Positions 9,474 through 19,122 of a DNA stretch of 64,000 bases are shown one piece after another. Origin of the DNA: GCA-002727735 sp038134525 (lineage in GTDB: Bacteria; Bacteroidota; Bacteroidia; Flavobacteriales_D; Parvicellaceae); contig JAYPVI010000013.1 of NCBI GenBank assembly GCA_038134525.1, forward strand, positions 10,360 through 74,359, in the 5' to 3' direction. Positions within the stretch are counted from its first letter, which is position 1; each line of letters starts with the position of its first letter. The notes under the pieces are model-generated. The model had not been told where the DNA came from, searched no databases, and saw only the letters and a list, made by a program, of their open reading frames with translations. The translations under genes and the position numbers were made by a program.

Positions 9474-11733
9474 TGAGGGTTGCATTATGAGATAATACTT
9501 CATACCATTTACCCTTATGTGAAAAACTTATTTTTTTGTCACTTGTATTTAAAATAGAGAATTGATTGTGATTGATGTCAATTTTAACTAAATTATTATT
9601 GACCACTAAGTTAAACTTCAGCTCTTTCCATTCTGTTGGTAATTTTGGATTGATGTAAAGTTGTTGTTTTTTAACACGAATTCCTGCAAATCCTTCAATT
9701 ACAGATAGCCAAGTGCCTGCCATACTTGTAATGTGTAATCCTTCATTGGCCTCTTCATTATAATCATCCAAATCAAGTCTAGACGTTCTTAAATACAATT
9801 CATAGGCTTTATCCATTATATCTAGCTTCGCTGCTAGAATAGCGTGAATACAAGGGGATAACGAAGACTCGTGTACGGTTTTAGGTTCATAAAATTCAAA
9901 GTTGTCTCTGATTTCATTTTCAGAGAAATGATCTTCAAAAAAATACATCCCCTGTAGTACATCAGCTTGTTTAATGAAAATGGATCTTAATATTCTATCC
10001 CATGACCAATTTTGATTTATCGGTCTATCTTCTTTTTTTAAATCACTAACAGTCAATTGTTCCTTATCTAAAAACCCATCTTGTTGAAGAAAAACAGAGC
10101 TGTTATCCATTTTTGGTAGATAGGTATTTTCAATAATTTTTGTCCAGAAATCTTTTTCCTTTTGATCTATTAAGTTAAGATTAAGTTCTTTATGGGAGTC
10201 TAATGTGTAACTCATGCACCATCTGGCTATGTAATTGGTATACCAGTTGTTATTGACGTTATTTTCATACTCATTAGGACCTGTAACTCCCAACATCACA
10301 AAAGCTTTTTTTTCTTCAGACCAATTAAATCGTTGGGCCCAAAATTTAGCAATTCCGATGAGTACATGTATACCATAGTCTTTAACATATTCGTAATCGT
10401 TGGTGTGTTCAATATAGTTGTAAATAGCAAAGGCTATTGCTCCATTTCGATGTATTTCTTCGAAAGTAATTTCCCACTCATTATGACATTCTTCTCCATT
10501 CATAGTCACCATTGGATATAGGGCTGCACCGTCTTTAAATCCTAATTTTTTGGCATTTTCAATGGCTTTATCTAACTGGTTATAACGATACATTAAGAGC
10601 TGTTTAGCCACACTTGAATGAGCTGTTTTTAAATAGAAAGGCAAACAATATGCTTCTGTATCCCAGTAGGTCGCGCCCCCATATTTTTCACCTGTAAATC
10701 CTTTTGGACCTATATTCAATTTTTCATTTTTACCCGTGTAGGTTTGATAAAGCTGAAAAATATTAAATCGTATGCCCTGTTGAGCTTCGATATCACCAAC
10801 TATTTTAATGTCTGATTTTTTCCAAATTTCTTCCCAAGCTTTTATGTGCCTATTCATTAAATCATGAAATCCAATGACTTTAGCTTTTTTGGCTACGTCA
10901 ACAGATTCTTTAATAACATTGGCATTTGTGTCATTAAGGCTAGTTGAGATACCAACATATTTAGTTATAGTATATGTTTGCTGTTCTTTGATGTCAATTT
11001 GAAACTCATTGGAGATAAAAAAATCATTTTCTCTGATTTGAGGCTCAATTTCCACCTCTTTTTCATCACGCTCAATTGTACATTCCATAGCAGTTGATTG
11101 ATGAAAAAATGTCTTTTTTGTGGATGTGCTAACATACCCTTTACGATTTTCGCATGATGAATTCTCATGATTCCAAAATAGTTCATCGTAATTGGAATCA
11201 CTATTGTAAACTTTTCCATTTAAATATACATCTGCAACCAGTTTTCCACTAAAATTTAATGGCTTTATGCTAACTCTTACTATGCCCAGTTTGTTATTGT
11301 CCATGGAACAAAAACGCGTAAATTCTAATAACAGTTGTTTTTTATCATTCAACTCCAATGTCACATTTCTAGTTAATACCCCCTTTTTCATATCAAGGGT
11401 TTTGTTAAATGAAATCAATTTTTGCTGATGGATATCAATTTCTTGATCGTTAATTTTTAGATTTATACCAATCCAATTACATGAATTTAAAACTTTCGCA
11501 AAGTATTCCGGATAGCCATTTTTCCACCATCCCACTTTGGTTTTGTCAGGATAGTAAATGCCTCCTAAGTAACTACCTTGTAGGGAAGGGCCTGAAAAGT
11601 GTTCTTCAAAATTGGCTCTTTGACCAAATGAACCATTCCCTATACTAAAAATGCTTTCAGCTTGAAGTTGCTTGGACGGTTCATATTGATTTTGAACAAT
11701 CTTCCATTCATTGATTTCAAATAGATTTTTCAT
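9463..11733 (-). CDS. GH65 disaccharide phosphorylase, probably maltose phosphorylase
   Basis: The 756-residue protein has the GH65 layout: N-terminal beta-sandwich (about 1-275), linker, (alpha/alpha)6 barrel with HNEWEITFEEIHRNG (417-431), and a C-terminal sheet. The motif GPNEYENN (485-492) places E488 as general acid, nearly the same position as the catalytic Glu of characterised maltose phosphorylase. GPNEY rather than GPDEYH favours maltose over kojibiose or trehalose as substrate. The reaction is maltose + Pi to glucose + beta-D-glucose-1-phosphate. No signal peptide is seen, so it is cytoplasmic. It is the last gene of a leftward operon after permease and beta-phosphoglucomutase, which supplies the enzyme for its product. 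Confidence 0.92.
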   Translation of the reverse strand: MKNLFEINEWKIVQNQYEPSKQLQAESIFSIGNGSFGQRANFEEHFSGPSLQGSYLGGIYYPDKTKVGWWKNGYPEYFAKVLNSCNWIGINLKINDQEIDIHQQKLISFNKTLDMKKGVLTRNVTLELNDKKQLLLEFTRFCSMDNNKLGIVRVSIKPLNFSGKLVADVYLNGKVYNSDSNYDELFWNHENSSCENRKGYVSTSTKKTFFHQSTAMECTIERDEKEVEIEPQIRENDFFISNEFQIDIKEQQTYTITKYVGISTSLNDTNANVIKESVDVAKKAKVIGFHDLMNRHIKAWEEIWKKSDIKIVGDIEAQQGIRFNIFQLYQTYTGKNEKLNIGPKGFTGEKYGGATYWDTEAYCLPFYLKTAHSSVAKQLLMYRYNQLDKAIENAKKLGFKDGAALYPMVTMNGEECHNEWEITFEEIHRNGAIAFAIYNYIEHTNDYEYVKDYGIHVLIGIAKFWAQRFNWSEEKKAFVMLGVTGPNEYENNVNNNWYTNYIARWCMSYTLDSHKELNLNLIDQKEKDFWTKIIENTYLPKMDNSSVFLQQDGFLDKEQLTVSDLKKEDRPINQNWSWDRILRSIFIKQADVLQGMYFFEDHFSENEIRDNFEFYEPKTVHESSLSPCIHAILAAKLDIMDKAYELYLRTSRLDLDDYNEEANEGLHITSMAGTWLSVIEGFAGIRVKKQQLYINPKLPTEWKELKFNLVVNNNLVKIDINHNQFSILNTSDKKISFSHKGKWYEVLSHNATLITF

Positions 11734-12364
11734 AAGAACTTAAATCAAATTCACCCATATGTTTTATAAAATAATCACAGCTTTCTTGTATTTCTAAATT
11801 ACCTACACCAATTACGCGAAATCCTCCTTTTTTGGCAGCAATTACTCCACTTTCTGCATCCTCAAATACCAAACATTCACTAGGAGCTAATCCTAAGCCT
11901 ACAGATGCGTTTTTGAAAACCTCAGGGTCAGGTTTAGGTTTCTTTACCATATTTCCATCAATAATGCATGTGAATAAATGATCAATCTTAGTTTTTTTTA
12001 ATATGAAATGTGCATTTCTGCTAGAAGAACCTACAGCAAGAAGGTAATTTTTTTCATGTTTTTTTTGAATGAATTCTAATACCCCAGGTAATAGGTTGTT
12101 TTGATTTATTTTTTCAATGGACTTCAGATAAATCTCATTTTTATAATCTAAGAGGGCTTTAAATTTAAAATGTGGAATGGATTTTTTTGCAAGATTTAGT
12201 AAAGCAGACAGGGAGTCAGCTCTACTTAGGCCTTTAAGTTTTTCATTTTCCTTTTCGGAGAAGGGAATTTGGAGTTCATCGGCTATCGATTTCCATGCCT
12301 CATAGTGATTAATTTCTGTAGAAACTAATACACCATCCAGATCGAAAATAAGCCCTTTAATCAT
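11717..12364 (-). CDS. pgmB: Beta-phosphoglucomutase (HAD superfamily)
   Basis: This 215-residue HAD protein starts with the catalytic motif FDLDGVL (nucleophile D8, acid/base D10), followed by a helical cap. SSRNAHFIL contributes the Ser/Thr motif, KKPKPDPEVF the Lys motif, and EDAESGV the acidic metal-binding motif. Beta-phosphoglucomutases convert beta-glucose-1-phosphate to glucose-6-phosphate. The substrate is supported by its position between a sugar permease (8 bp overlap) and the GH65 phosphorylase (17 bp overlap); sequence alone would also fit another HAD sugar phosphatase. Confidence 0.88.
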   Translation of the reverse strand: MIKGLIFDLDGVLVSTEINHYEAWKSIADELQIPFSEKENEKLKGLSRADSLSALLNLAKKSIPHFKFKALLDYKNEIYLKSIEKINQNNLLPGVLEFIQKKHEKNYLLAVGSSSRNAHFILKKTKIDHLFTCIIDGNMVKKPKPDPEVFKNASVGLGLAPSECLVFEDAESGVIAAKKGGFRVIGVGNLEIQESCDYFIKHMGEFDLSSYEKSI

Positions 12365-13718
12365 TTACGTATGAAATTACACTTTTGTCGGTTATCAAAG
12401 TATTGGCCAGTGCCGCTATAATTAAGCAAATACCAGCCAAAGACATGGCATTGATGGATGCATTACCCAAAAGGTTTGATAAAAAATTTGCTCCTCCCAA
12501 AGCGGCAACAATTTGAGGAAAAACAATAAACATATTGAAGAGTCCCATGTAAAGTCCCATTTTGTTTTCATCTATTGAGCTGGATAACATGGCATATGGC
12601 ATAGAAAGAATGCTGCCCCATGAAATGCCAATTAACATAAAGGATAAAATAAGCCAATTGGGTTCAACGATAAATCTCATTATTATAAAACCGATTCCAC
12701 CTAATAATAGTGATATCATATGAGTCAACTTTCGATTAATACGTCTTTTAGCAGTATATAATGTAAGCAATAGCGCAAAAGCCATGGAAGATAAGCCATA
12801 AGTTCCCATGTAAGACCCCACTAAATCGGCTGCATCTTGATATTTTTTATTGTCCAGCTCAAATTGGTAAGCTTCATTTTCAATTTGCATATTGTATTGA
12901 TCCATATTAGGTGAGGGTGCCTTAAAGACATGTTCAGTAAGTGCAGGGGTTGCTAAACTCCACATTACAAAAAAAGCAAACCAGCTAAAAAATTGAATTA
13001 TCCCCAGTTTTTTCATAGTGGAGGGCATTTTTAATATACTTGTGAATATGTCTTTCACAAATGAATTTTGATTGTTTTCAAGTTTGGATTCATTGGATGG
13101 ATATTCTGAGGTTGTGAAAATGGTATATAATATACTCGAAATGAATACAAACGCTCCAATAGCAAAAGCTATTTTAACTGACGGAGGAACCACTCCTGGT
13201 CCAGCTTCATTTGACACTCCAAGCTTTGTGACAAGCCATGGGAGATTACTTGCAACCCAAGTGCCAATACCAATGATAAGTGTTTGAACGACAAATCCGT
13301 TAGATCGTTGCTGATTATTTAATTTATCAGCAACAAGTGCCCTAAAGGGTTCCATACTAATGTTTATAGAAGCATCTAAAACCCATAAGAATCCTGCTGC
13401 TACCCATAAGTATGGTGAATAAGGCACAAAAAACAAAGCCAATGAGCTTAAAATGGCACCTATTAAAAAATAGGGTCGTCTTCTGCCTAATTTAGGGTGC
13501 CAAGTTCGATCACTTAAATAACCAATTATGGGTTGAACGAGTAAACCTGTTAACGGTGCTGCAATCCAAAGCATAGGAATGGCTTCTTTTTCGGCACCTA
13601 AAGTTTGAAAAATTCTGGACATAAAACCACCTTGTAATGCAAAGCCAAATTGGATTCCTAAAAATCCAAAGCTCATGTTCCAAATTTGCCAAAAAGATAA
13701 TTTTGGTTTTTGATTCAT
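12357..13718 (-). CDS. MFS sugar permease (maltose/SLC45-like)
   Basis: The 453-residue protein has about 12 hydrophobic segments. The loop between helices 2 and 3 reads GYLSDRTWHPKLGRRRPY (66-83), the hallmark of MFS/GPH sugar transporters related to plant and animal SLC45 sucrose carriers and to bacterial maltose permeases. A long cytoplasmic or periplasmic loop near 270-300 is polar. It would move maltose or short maltodextrin from periplasm to cytoplasm, where the phosphorylase acts. It lies in one leftward operon with 5 bp to the upstream lipoprotein amylase and an 8 bp overlap with beta-phosphoglucomutase. Substrate is inferred from context. Confidence 0.88.
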   Translation of the reverse strand: MNQKPKLSFWQIWNMSFGFLGIQFGFALQGGFMSRIFQTLGAEKEAIPMLWIAAPLTGLLVQPIIGYLSDRTWHPKLGRRRPYFLIGAILSSLALFFVPYSPYLWVAAGFLWVLDASINISMEPFRALVADKLNNQQRSNGFVVQTLIIGIGTWVASNLPWLVTKLGVSNEAGPGVVPPSVKIAFAIGAFVFISSILYTIFTTSEYPSNESKLENNQNSFVKDIFTSILKMPSTMKKLGIIQFFSWFAFFVMWSLATPALTEHVFKAPSPNMDQYNMQIENEAYQFELDNKKYQDAADLVGSYMGTYGLSSMAFALLLTLYTAKRRINRKLTHMISLLLGGIGFIIMRFIVEPNWLILSFMLIGISWGSILSMPYAMLSSSIDENKMGLYMGLFNMFIVFPQIVAALGGANFLSNLLGNASINAMSLAGICLIIAALANTLITDKSVISYVND

Positions 13719-13723
13719 TAGAC

Positions 13724-15055
13724 CTAATCTATGTAAATTTTCCCATTGTTTGCAGGTATAGTTATGGTTTTTGGAATCATTTCTCCTTCCAAGTAATCCA
13801 TGCTGTAACTACCAATACCTAATTCTTTATAGTTTTCAATAACTATACTATCTTCGTCAAAATTAAGTAGTACGGTGACCTGATTACGTTCATTTTTTCT
13901 TCTATACGCAAATAGGTTTTTATACTTAGAATCAATTTTTTCTAATACATTATTGGTGTCGCCATTCCACATTGCAGAATTTTCTATTCTTAATTTGAAT
14001 AGTTTTGTGAAAAAATCTAGTTCAGTATATTTTCCCCATTCAATAGTATCCTTCTCAAAAAATCTAAGTCTTTTATTTAAACCGTTTTCCTGTCCATTGT
14101 ATATTAGGGGCATACCGGGCATTGTAAAGGCCAATAAAGTTTGGACTTGATAAGCGTCACCATATCTTTCAAAGGCCGTTCCGTTCCATGAATTTTCATC
14201 ATGATTGGTGGTGAAATACATTCTAATATTATTACAGTTATATATACTATCTTCTACCATCAATAATGAGTCTAAGGAGCTAAGTGATTGATTTCCTTTT
14301 GCAATTTCGTTTGAAACATGCATGTAACTCCAATTGTACGTCATGTCAAACCCAGCATCATGTAGGTTTTTCCCTTCTGCTTCAGCCAACATAAATACAT
14401 CTTTTGATTTTTTTAGGGTGTCAATGGCATCTTTCCAAAAATCATCAGGAACCCAGGATGCTACATCGCATCGATAACCATCTATATTAAATTCGTTTAC
14501 CCAATAAAGTAAAGCATCAATCATAGCCATTCTCATTTGACTATTTGCATAATTAAGATCAGCAACATCCCACCAATCTGTGCCCAAGGGAGGTTGTAAA
14601 TTTTCATTGGAATCTAAAGTGTACCAATCTTTATGTTCAAGGGCCCATGGGTTATCAAATGAAGTGTGATTTGCTACCCAATCAATGATGATTTTCATAT
14701 CTAGGGAGTGAATGCTGTCAACTAGCTGTTTAAAATCTTCATTGTTTCCAAATTCGTTATTAATTAGTTTGTAATCTTTAATGGAGTAATAACTACCTAA
14801 ACTTCCTTTTCTATTTAATTCACCAATAGGGTGGATCGGCATTAACCAAATGATTTTCACGCCCATATTTTTTAATCTTTCTAAATGGGGTAATATAGAG
14901 TTAAAGTCTCCTTTTTCTGAAAACTGTCTTACGTTTAGCTCATAGATAGTGGCATTGTTTTTCCAATCTGTGGGTTCATTTAACTTCGTTTCCTTTGAGA
15001 GATTTACACAACTATTAAAAACGCCAACAAAACATATTATAATCCATTTTTTCAT
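13724..15055 (-). CDS. Lipoprotein GH13 alpha-amylase / maltodextrin hydrolase
   Basis: This 443-residue protein starts with a lipoprotein signal (VFNSC, lipidated C16). Its GH13 barrel has DWVANH (125-130), GYRCDVASW with nucleophile D197, MLAEAEG with acid/base E225, and TTNHDENSW with D286. The pattern IWLMPIHPIGE ... GSLGSYYS is typical of Bacteroidota amylases acting on maltodextrins. It is probably anchored in the outer membrane or faces the periplasm and trims oligosaccharides imported by SusCD. As the first gene of the leftward operon, it lies opposite zwf across the second candidate operator. There is no T9SS tail, in contrast to the other two amylases in the window. Confidence 0.92.
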   Translation of the reverse strand: MKKWIIICFVGVFNSCVNLSKETKLNEPTDWKNNATIYELNVRQFSEKGDFNSILPHLERLKNMGVKIIWLMPIHPIGELNRKGSLGSYYSIKDYKLINNEFGNNEDFKQLVDSIHSLDMKIIIDWVANHTSFDNPWALEHKDWYTLDSNENLQPPLGTDWWDVADLNYANSQMRMAMIDALLYWVNEFNIDGYRCDVASWVPDDFWKDAIDTLKKSKDVFMLAEAEGKNLHDAGFDMTYNWSYMHVSNEIAKGNQSLSSLDSLLMVEDSIYNCNNIRMYFTTNHDENSWNGTAFERYGDAYQVQTLLAFTMPGMPLIYNGQENGLNKRLRFFEKDTIEWGKYTELDFFTKLFKLRIENSAMWNGDTNNVLEKIDSKYKNLFAYRRKNERNQVTVLLNFDEDSIVIENYKELGIGSYSMDYLEGEMIPKTITIPANNGKIYID

Positions 15056-15092
15056 AAAAGATTTTTGTTAAAAGTAAAAACTTTTTCAACTA

Positions 15093-15109
15093 AACGTCAT
15101 TATGACGCT
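15093..15109. promoter_or_regulatory. Candidate operator, copy 2 (between maltose operon and ED operon)
   Basis: AACGTCATTATGACGCT contains the perfect 13-bp palindrome CGTCAT-T-ATGACG (15095-15107). It shares 13 of 17 positions with 2501-2517, the only similar site I noticed in an intergenic region. It lies between the divergent starts at 15055 and 15177 and could control both operons. A further perfect palindrome, TTAACGTTAA, lies at 15125-15134. The binding protein is unknown. Confidence 0.55.
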
Positions 15110-15163
15110 ATAATTTTTGTACATTTAACGTTAAAAGACTAAGTGTATTATAAACAATAAGTA

Positions 15164-15171
15164 TATATTTG
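15164..15171 (+). promoter_or_regulatory. Candidate zwf promoter, -7 box close to the start codon
   Basis: TATATTTG matches TAnnTTTG exactly but ends only 5 bp before the ATG at 15177, so transcription from it would give a nearly leaderless mRNA. A weaker -7-like sequence (AATTTTTG, 15112-15119) next to the operator would give a leader of about 50 nt. No clear -33 element is seen for either. Confidence 0.35.
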
Positions 15172-15176
15172 TACCA

Positions 15177-16640
15177 ATGATAAGTGAAAATAGTATATCA
15201 ACCATTGAAAGTTTCGATTTAGTAATATTTGGTGCGAATGGTGATTTAGCTTTAAGAAAAATCTTTCCTGCTCTTTATTTTAGATATGAAGAGGGTCAAG
15301 TAAAATCAAATAGTAGAATTGCTGCCATGTTAAGAAGCCCGGAAGATAAAGATGTCTTTTTGAAATCTTTAAGTTCTGCTGTAAAGAAAATCGATGGTGT
15401 AGATGTTGAAAAATGGAATCAATTGCTAAGTTGTGTAGATGTTGTTGATGCAAAAAAAACTGCAGGAAAATATAATTCGTTAGAGGATTGGTTTAATCAA
15501 TCAAAAAATAAGGTTAGAGTTTATTATTTAGCAACACCATCCTCTGCTTTCGGTGATATAGCTAAATCTCTACATCAATCTGATTTAATTACTGATCAAT
15601 CCAGAATAGTATTAGAAAAACCAGTTGGTAAAGATGGAAAATCATCCTCAGAAATAAATCAAAAAATATTAGAATATTTTTCGGAAAATCAAGTATACAG
15701 AATAGATCATTATCTAGGAAAAGAAACAGTACAGAATTTAATGGTATTACGTTTTGCTAATTATGTTTTTGAAAGTACATGGAATTCGAATCACGTAAAA
15801 AGCGTACAAATTACTGCTGCTGAAAAGTTAGGGGTGGGCAGTAGAGGTGGTTATTATGATCAATATGGTGCTTTGTTAGATATGATTCAAAATCATCTTT
15901 TACAATTACTTTGTCTAATTGCGATGGAACCCCCTTCTGTTTTGACTGCTTCACAGGTTAGAACAGAAAAACTAAAAATTCTTCAAGCATTAAGAAAATT
16001 TGATAAAAAATCAATTCAAACAGATACGGTAAGAGGACAATATTCAAGAGGTAAAAAGGCTGGTAAAATGCTTGCATCATACCTAGAAGATGTGGGTACT
16101 TATGAATCCGATACAGAAACATTTGTGGCCTTAAAAACGTATATTGATAATTGGAGATGGAAAGGTGTGCCATTCTATTTAAGAACAGGCAAACGGATGT
16201 CAGATAAATTTTCTGAAATAGTGATCACATTTAAAGAAGTGCCTCATAACATATTTCCTGAGCAAAAACCATTGGTTTCTAATAAATTAATTATCCGTCT
16301 TCAACCAAAAGAAAAAATTGAATTTGTTCATATGATAAAAGTACCTGGTCCAGGTGGCTATCGATATAAACCATTATCCATGAAAATGGATTATATGGGA
16401 TCTTTTGTGGGTAGACTTCCTGAAGCTTACGAAAGACTTATGATGGATGTAGTTAGAGGAAACCAAACCCTTTTCATGAGTAACGATGAGGTTAAAGCAT
16501 CATGGGAATGGATTGCATCAATTAGTAAAAACTGGGAAGCTTTACAAATAGAAAATGAATTGTATATGGCGGGATCTGATGGTCCAGGTGATAAGGTATT
16601 AGATGATGGTGAGGAATGGCATAAAACTTCAAAAAAATGA
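15177..16640 (+). CDS. zwf: Glucose-6-phosphate 1-dehydrogenase
   Basis: The 487-residue protein has the Rossmann dinucleotide motif IFGANGDLALRK (17-28), where family members show GxxGDLA. The substrate-binding and catalytic signature RIDHYLGKE lies near residues 175-183, followed by the KPVGKDG region upstream and the C-terminal G6PD domain. It oxidises glucose-6-phosphate to 6-phosphogluconolactone with NAD(P)+. Length matches the family (about 490). It begins the operon zwf-pgl-edd-eda-kinase, where all steps of the Entner-Doudoroff pathway are adjacent. No other in-frame ATG precedes the nucleotide-binding motif closely, so the start at 15177 is well fixed. Confidence 0.96.
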   Translation: MISENSISTIESFDLVIFGANGDLALRKIFPALYFRYEEGQVKSNSRIAAMLRSPEDKDVFLKSLSSAVKKIDGVDVEKWNQLLSCVDVVDAKKTAGKYNSLEDWFNQSKNKVRVYYLATPSSAFGDIAKSLHQSDLITDQSRIVLEKPVGKDGKSSSEINQKILEYFSENQVYRIDHYLGKETVQNLMVLRFANYVFESTWNSNHVKSVQITAAEKLGVGSRGGYYDQYGALLDMIQNHLLQLLCLIAMEPPSVLTASQVRTEKLKILQALRKFDKKSIQTDTVRGQYSRGKKAGKMLASYLEDVGTYESDTETFVALKTYIDNWRWKGVPFYLRTGKRMSDKFSEIVITFKEVPHNIFPEQKPLVSNKLIIRLQPKEKIEFVHMIKVPGPGGYRYKPLSMKMDYMGSFVGRLPEAYERLMMDVVRGNQTLFMSNDEVKASWEWIASISKNWEALQIENELYMAGSDGPGDKVLDDGEEWHKTSKK

Positions 16641-17314
16641 ATTGGAACGAATTTAATTCAACTGCTACCTTAGAGCAAAATCTATTAAGAAGAATAGAGC
16701 ATCAGATTCAAATTTCCATTAAATCACAAGGTTTTGCAAAATTGCTATTGTCTGGAGGATCTACTCCAATGAATTTATATCGAAAATTTAATTCATTCTT
16801 AATTGATTGGAACAAGGTGGAGATTGGACTTGTAGATGAAAGATGGGTTGAAAATGAAAGTGCTGATAGCAACTTTTATAATATTAAATTAGCGCTTGGT
16901 CAAGAAATTACTTCTTTAAGTTCATTTATTCCTATGGTTTATGATTTAGATTCAGAGGATGAGAATTTAATTCAATGTAGAAAAAGAAATTATGGCTTTC
17001 TTGATGAAAAAACAATCGTTCTTTTAGGGATGGGAACAGATGGTCATACGGCATCTATTTTCCCAAATACACACTCAACAGAATTAGCTCTTTCAGCTAT
17101 TCATCCGGATATTCTTACAAATCAAGCACCTACTAATCCAAGTAAAAGGATTACACATAATTTGAAATCACTTTTAAACACACAGAAATTACTTTTATAC
17201 GTGAAAGGAGAAAAGAAAAAAGAAGTGATTGGTAGTGCAAAAGAAAATCTACTTCCAATTAGTTATTGTATAAACTCTCATTCAGCACATTTAGAAATTT
17301 TTTGGTCACCTTAA
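16637..17314 (+). CDS. pgl: 6-phosphogluconolactonase (DevB type)
   Basis: The 225-residue protein carries the SugarP_isomerase/lactonase motifs LLSGGSTPMNLYRKF near the N-terminus, GLVDERWV in the middle and LLGMGTDGHTASIFP, the usual active-site loop of DevB-type lactonases. It hydrolyses 6-phosphogluconolactone made by Zwf. The ATGA overlap of 4 bp with zwf and the TAATG junction with edd indicate translational coupling in one operon. Confidence 0.94.
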   Translation: MNWNEFNSTATLEQNLLRRIEHQIQISIKSQGFAKLLLSGGSTPMNLYRKFNSFLIDWNKVEIGLVDERWVENESADSNFYNIKLALGQEITSLSSFIPMVYDLDSEDENLIQCRKRNYGFLDEKTIVLLGMGTDGHTASIFPNTHSTELALSAIHPDILTNQAPTNPSKRITHNLKSLLNTQKLLLYVKGEKKKEVIGSAKENLLPISYCINSHSAHLEIFWSP

Positions 17315-19122
17315 TGAAAAAACAACTCCAAAATATAACCCAAAGAATAATTGAGAGAAGTAAATCTTCCAGAGAGAAATATCTTCTTCAAATGGAGGAT
17401 GCTATTCAAAATAAGGTGAATAGGTCTTCTTTAAGTTGTGGTAATCTTGCTCATGCTTTTGCGGGATGCGATTTGCATGAAAAGTCAGATTTAAAAGGGG
17501 AAAAAGCAGTAAATATTGGTATTGTAAGTGCTTACAATGATATGTTGTCAGCTCACAAGACGTATGAAGAATACCCTAAATTCATAAGAGAGCAAGCACA
17601 ACGTATTGGAGCCGTTGCTCAAGTTGCTTCTTGTGTACCAGCCATGTGTGACGGAGTAACTCAAGGTCAACAAGGTATGGAGCTATCTCTTCTAAGTAGA
17701 GATGTAATTGCCATGTCAACGGCTATTGGATTATCGCACAATATGTTTGACGCAGTAATGTGTTTGGGCATTTGTGATAAGATAGTTCCCGGTCTGCTTA
17801 TTGGAGCACTGAAATTTGGTCATTTACCAACCATATTTGTTCCTGGAGGACCTATGCCAACAGGAATATCTAATGATGAAAAAAACAAAATTAGGCAAGA
17901 TTTTGCACAAGGTAAAATCGCAAAAAAGGAACTTCTAGAGGGTGAATCTGCTTCCTATCATTCAAAAGGTACATGTACTTTTTATGGAACGGCAAACAGT
18001 AATCAGATGCTCATGGAAATCATGGGTTTACATCTTCCCGGTTCTTCCTTTGTGCCACCAAATTCCAGTTTAAGAGAAGAGCTGAACAAAGAGGCAGTTA
18101 GATTAGTAAAAGAAAACGCTAATTCTCATGTAGGACTTCTTAAAGATATTGTATCAGAAAAAACCATAGTTAATGGTTTAGTAGGTTTACTGGCAACTGG
18201 CGGTTCTACTAATTTGACATTACATATTATTGCTATTGCTGCTGCGGCAGGAATAAAGATTAATTGGCAAGATTTATCGGATATTTCAGAAAATGTTCCA
18301 TTAATTACAAGAGTATATCCTAATGGAAAAGCAGATATCAATGATTTTCACAACGCTGGTGGTATGACTATTTTAATAAATGAACTTTTGAAAAATGAGT
18401 TATTACACAATGATGTTCAAACCATATTAGGTAGTGGTCTTGAGAAATATACCCAATTCCCTGAATTGGGTAATAATAACAATCTTTATTATACTCAATC
18501 GGCTAAATCAAGTAAAAATGACGCCATCATAGCAACGCTTGATAATCCATTTAGTCTTAATGGTGGTATACGAGTATTGAAAGGAAATTTGGGTACATCC
18601 GTTATTAAAGTGTCTTCAGTTGATCCTGAAAACTGGTATGTGAAGGCAGAGGCTATAGTTATTCATGAGCAAACCGATTTAAAAAAGATGTTTGATGACA
18701 AGTTACTTAATAAAGATTTCATTTTGGTTGTTAATTTCCAAGGTCCTAAAGCAAATGGAATGCCAGAACTGCATCAGTTAACTCCAATATTGTCAATTCT
18801 ACAACATCAAGGACATAAAGTAGGCTTATTAACTGATGGAAGAATGTCTGGTGCATCTGGAAAAGTTCCTGCAGCCATTCACATCACACCAGAAGCAATG
18901 GATAATGGTAACATTGGAAAAGTTAAGAGTGGAGATTGGATTGAATTAGACCCATTAAACTACAGTTTAAATGTGCTAGTAGATGAAAATGAATTAAACT
19001 CAAGAATTATGAAATCTCCCTCCAGAAAAGGTTATGGTAATGGTGTAGAATTATTCCAAAACATGAGAAATATCATTTCTCCTAGTGAAGAAGGCGCATC
19101 AATTTTAAATTTAAATGGATAA
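17314..19122 (+). CDS. edd: Phosphogluconate dehydratase (Entner-Doudoroff)
   Basis: I choose ATG 17314, whose A is shared with the TAA of pgl (TAATG). The resulting 602-residue protein matches the usual length of about 603; an upstream start at 17266 would lie inside pgl. IlvD/Edd family features are visible: CDGVTQGQQGMELSL, the GTCTFYGTANSNQ segment with an Fe-S ligand Cys, LATGGSTN, and GLLTDGRMSGASGKVPAAIH near the C-terminus. It dehydrates 6-phosphogluconate to 2-keto-3-deoxy-6-phosphogluconate. The gene overlaps eda by 8 bp. Confidence 0.96.
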   Translation: MKKQLQNITQRIIERSKSSREKYLLQMEDAIQNKVNRSSLSCGNLAHAFAGCDLHEKSDLKGEKAVNIGIVSAYNDMLSAHKTYEEYPKFIREQAQRIGAVAQVASCVPAMCDGVTQGQQGMELSLLSRDVIAMSTAIGLSHNMFDAVMCLGICDKIVPGLLIGALKFGHLPTIFVPGGPMPTGISNDEKNKIRQDFAQGKIAKKELLEGESASYHSKGTCTFYGTANSNQMLMEIMGLHLPGSSFVPPNSSLREELNKEAVRLVKENANSHVGLLKDIVSEKTIVNGLVGLLATGGSTNLTLHIIAIAAAAGIKINWQDLSDISENVPLITRVYPNGKADINDFHNAGGMTILINELLKNELLHNDVQTILGSGLEKYTQFPELGNNNNLYYTQSAKSSKNDAIIATLDNPFSLNGGIRVLKGNLGTSVIKVSSVDPENWYVKAEAIVIHEQTDLKKMFDDKLLNKDFILVVNFQGPKANGMPELHQLTPILSILQHQGHKVGLLTDGRMSGASGKVPAAIHITPEAMDNGNIGKVKSGDWIELDPLNYSLNVLVDENELNSRIMKSPSRKGYGNGVELFQNMRNIISPSEEGASILNLNG

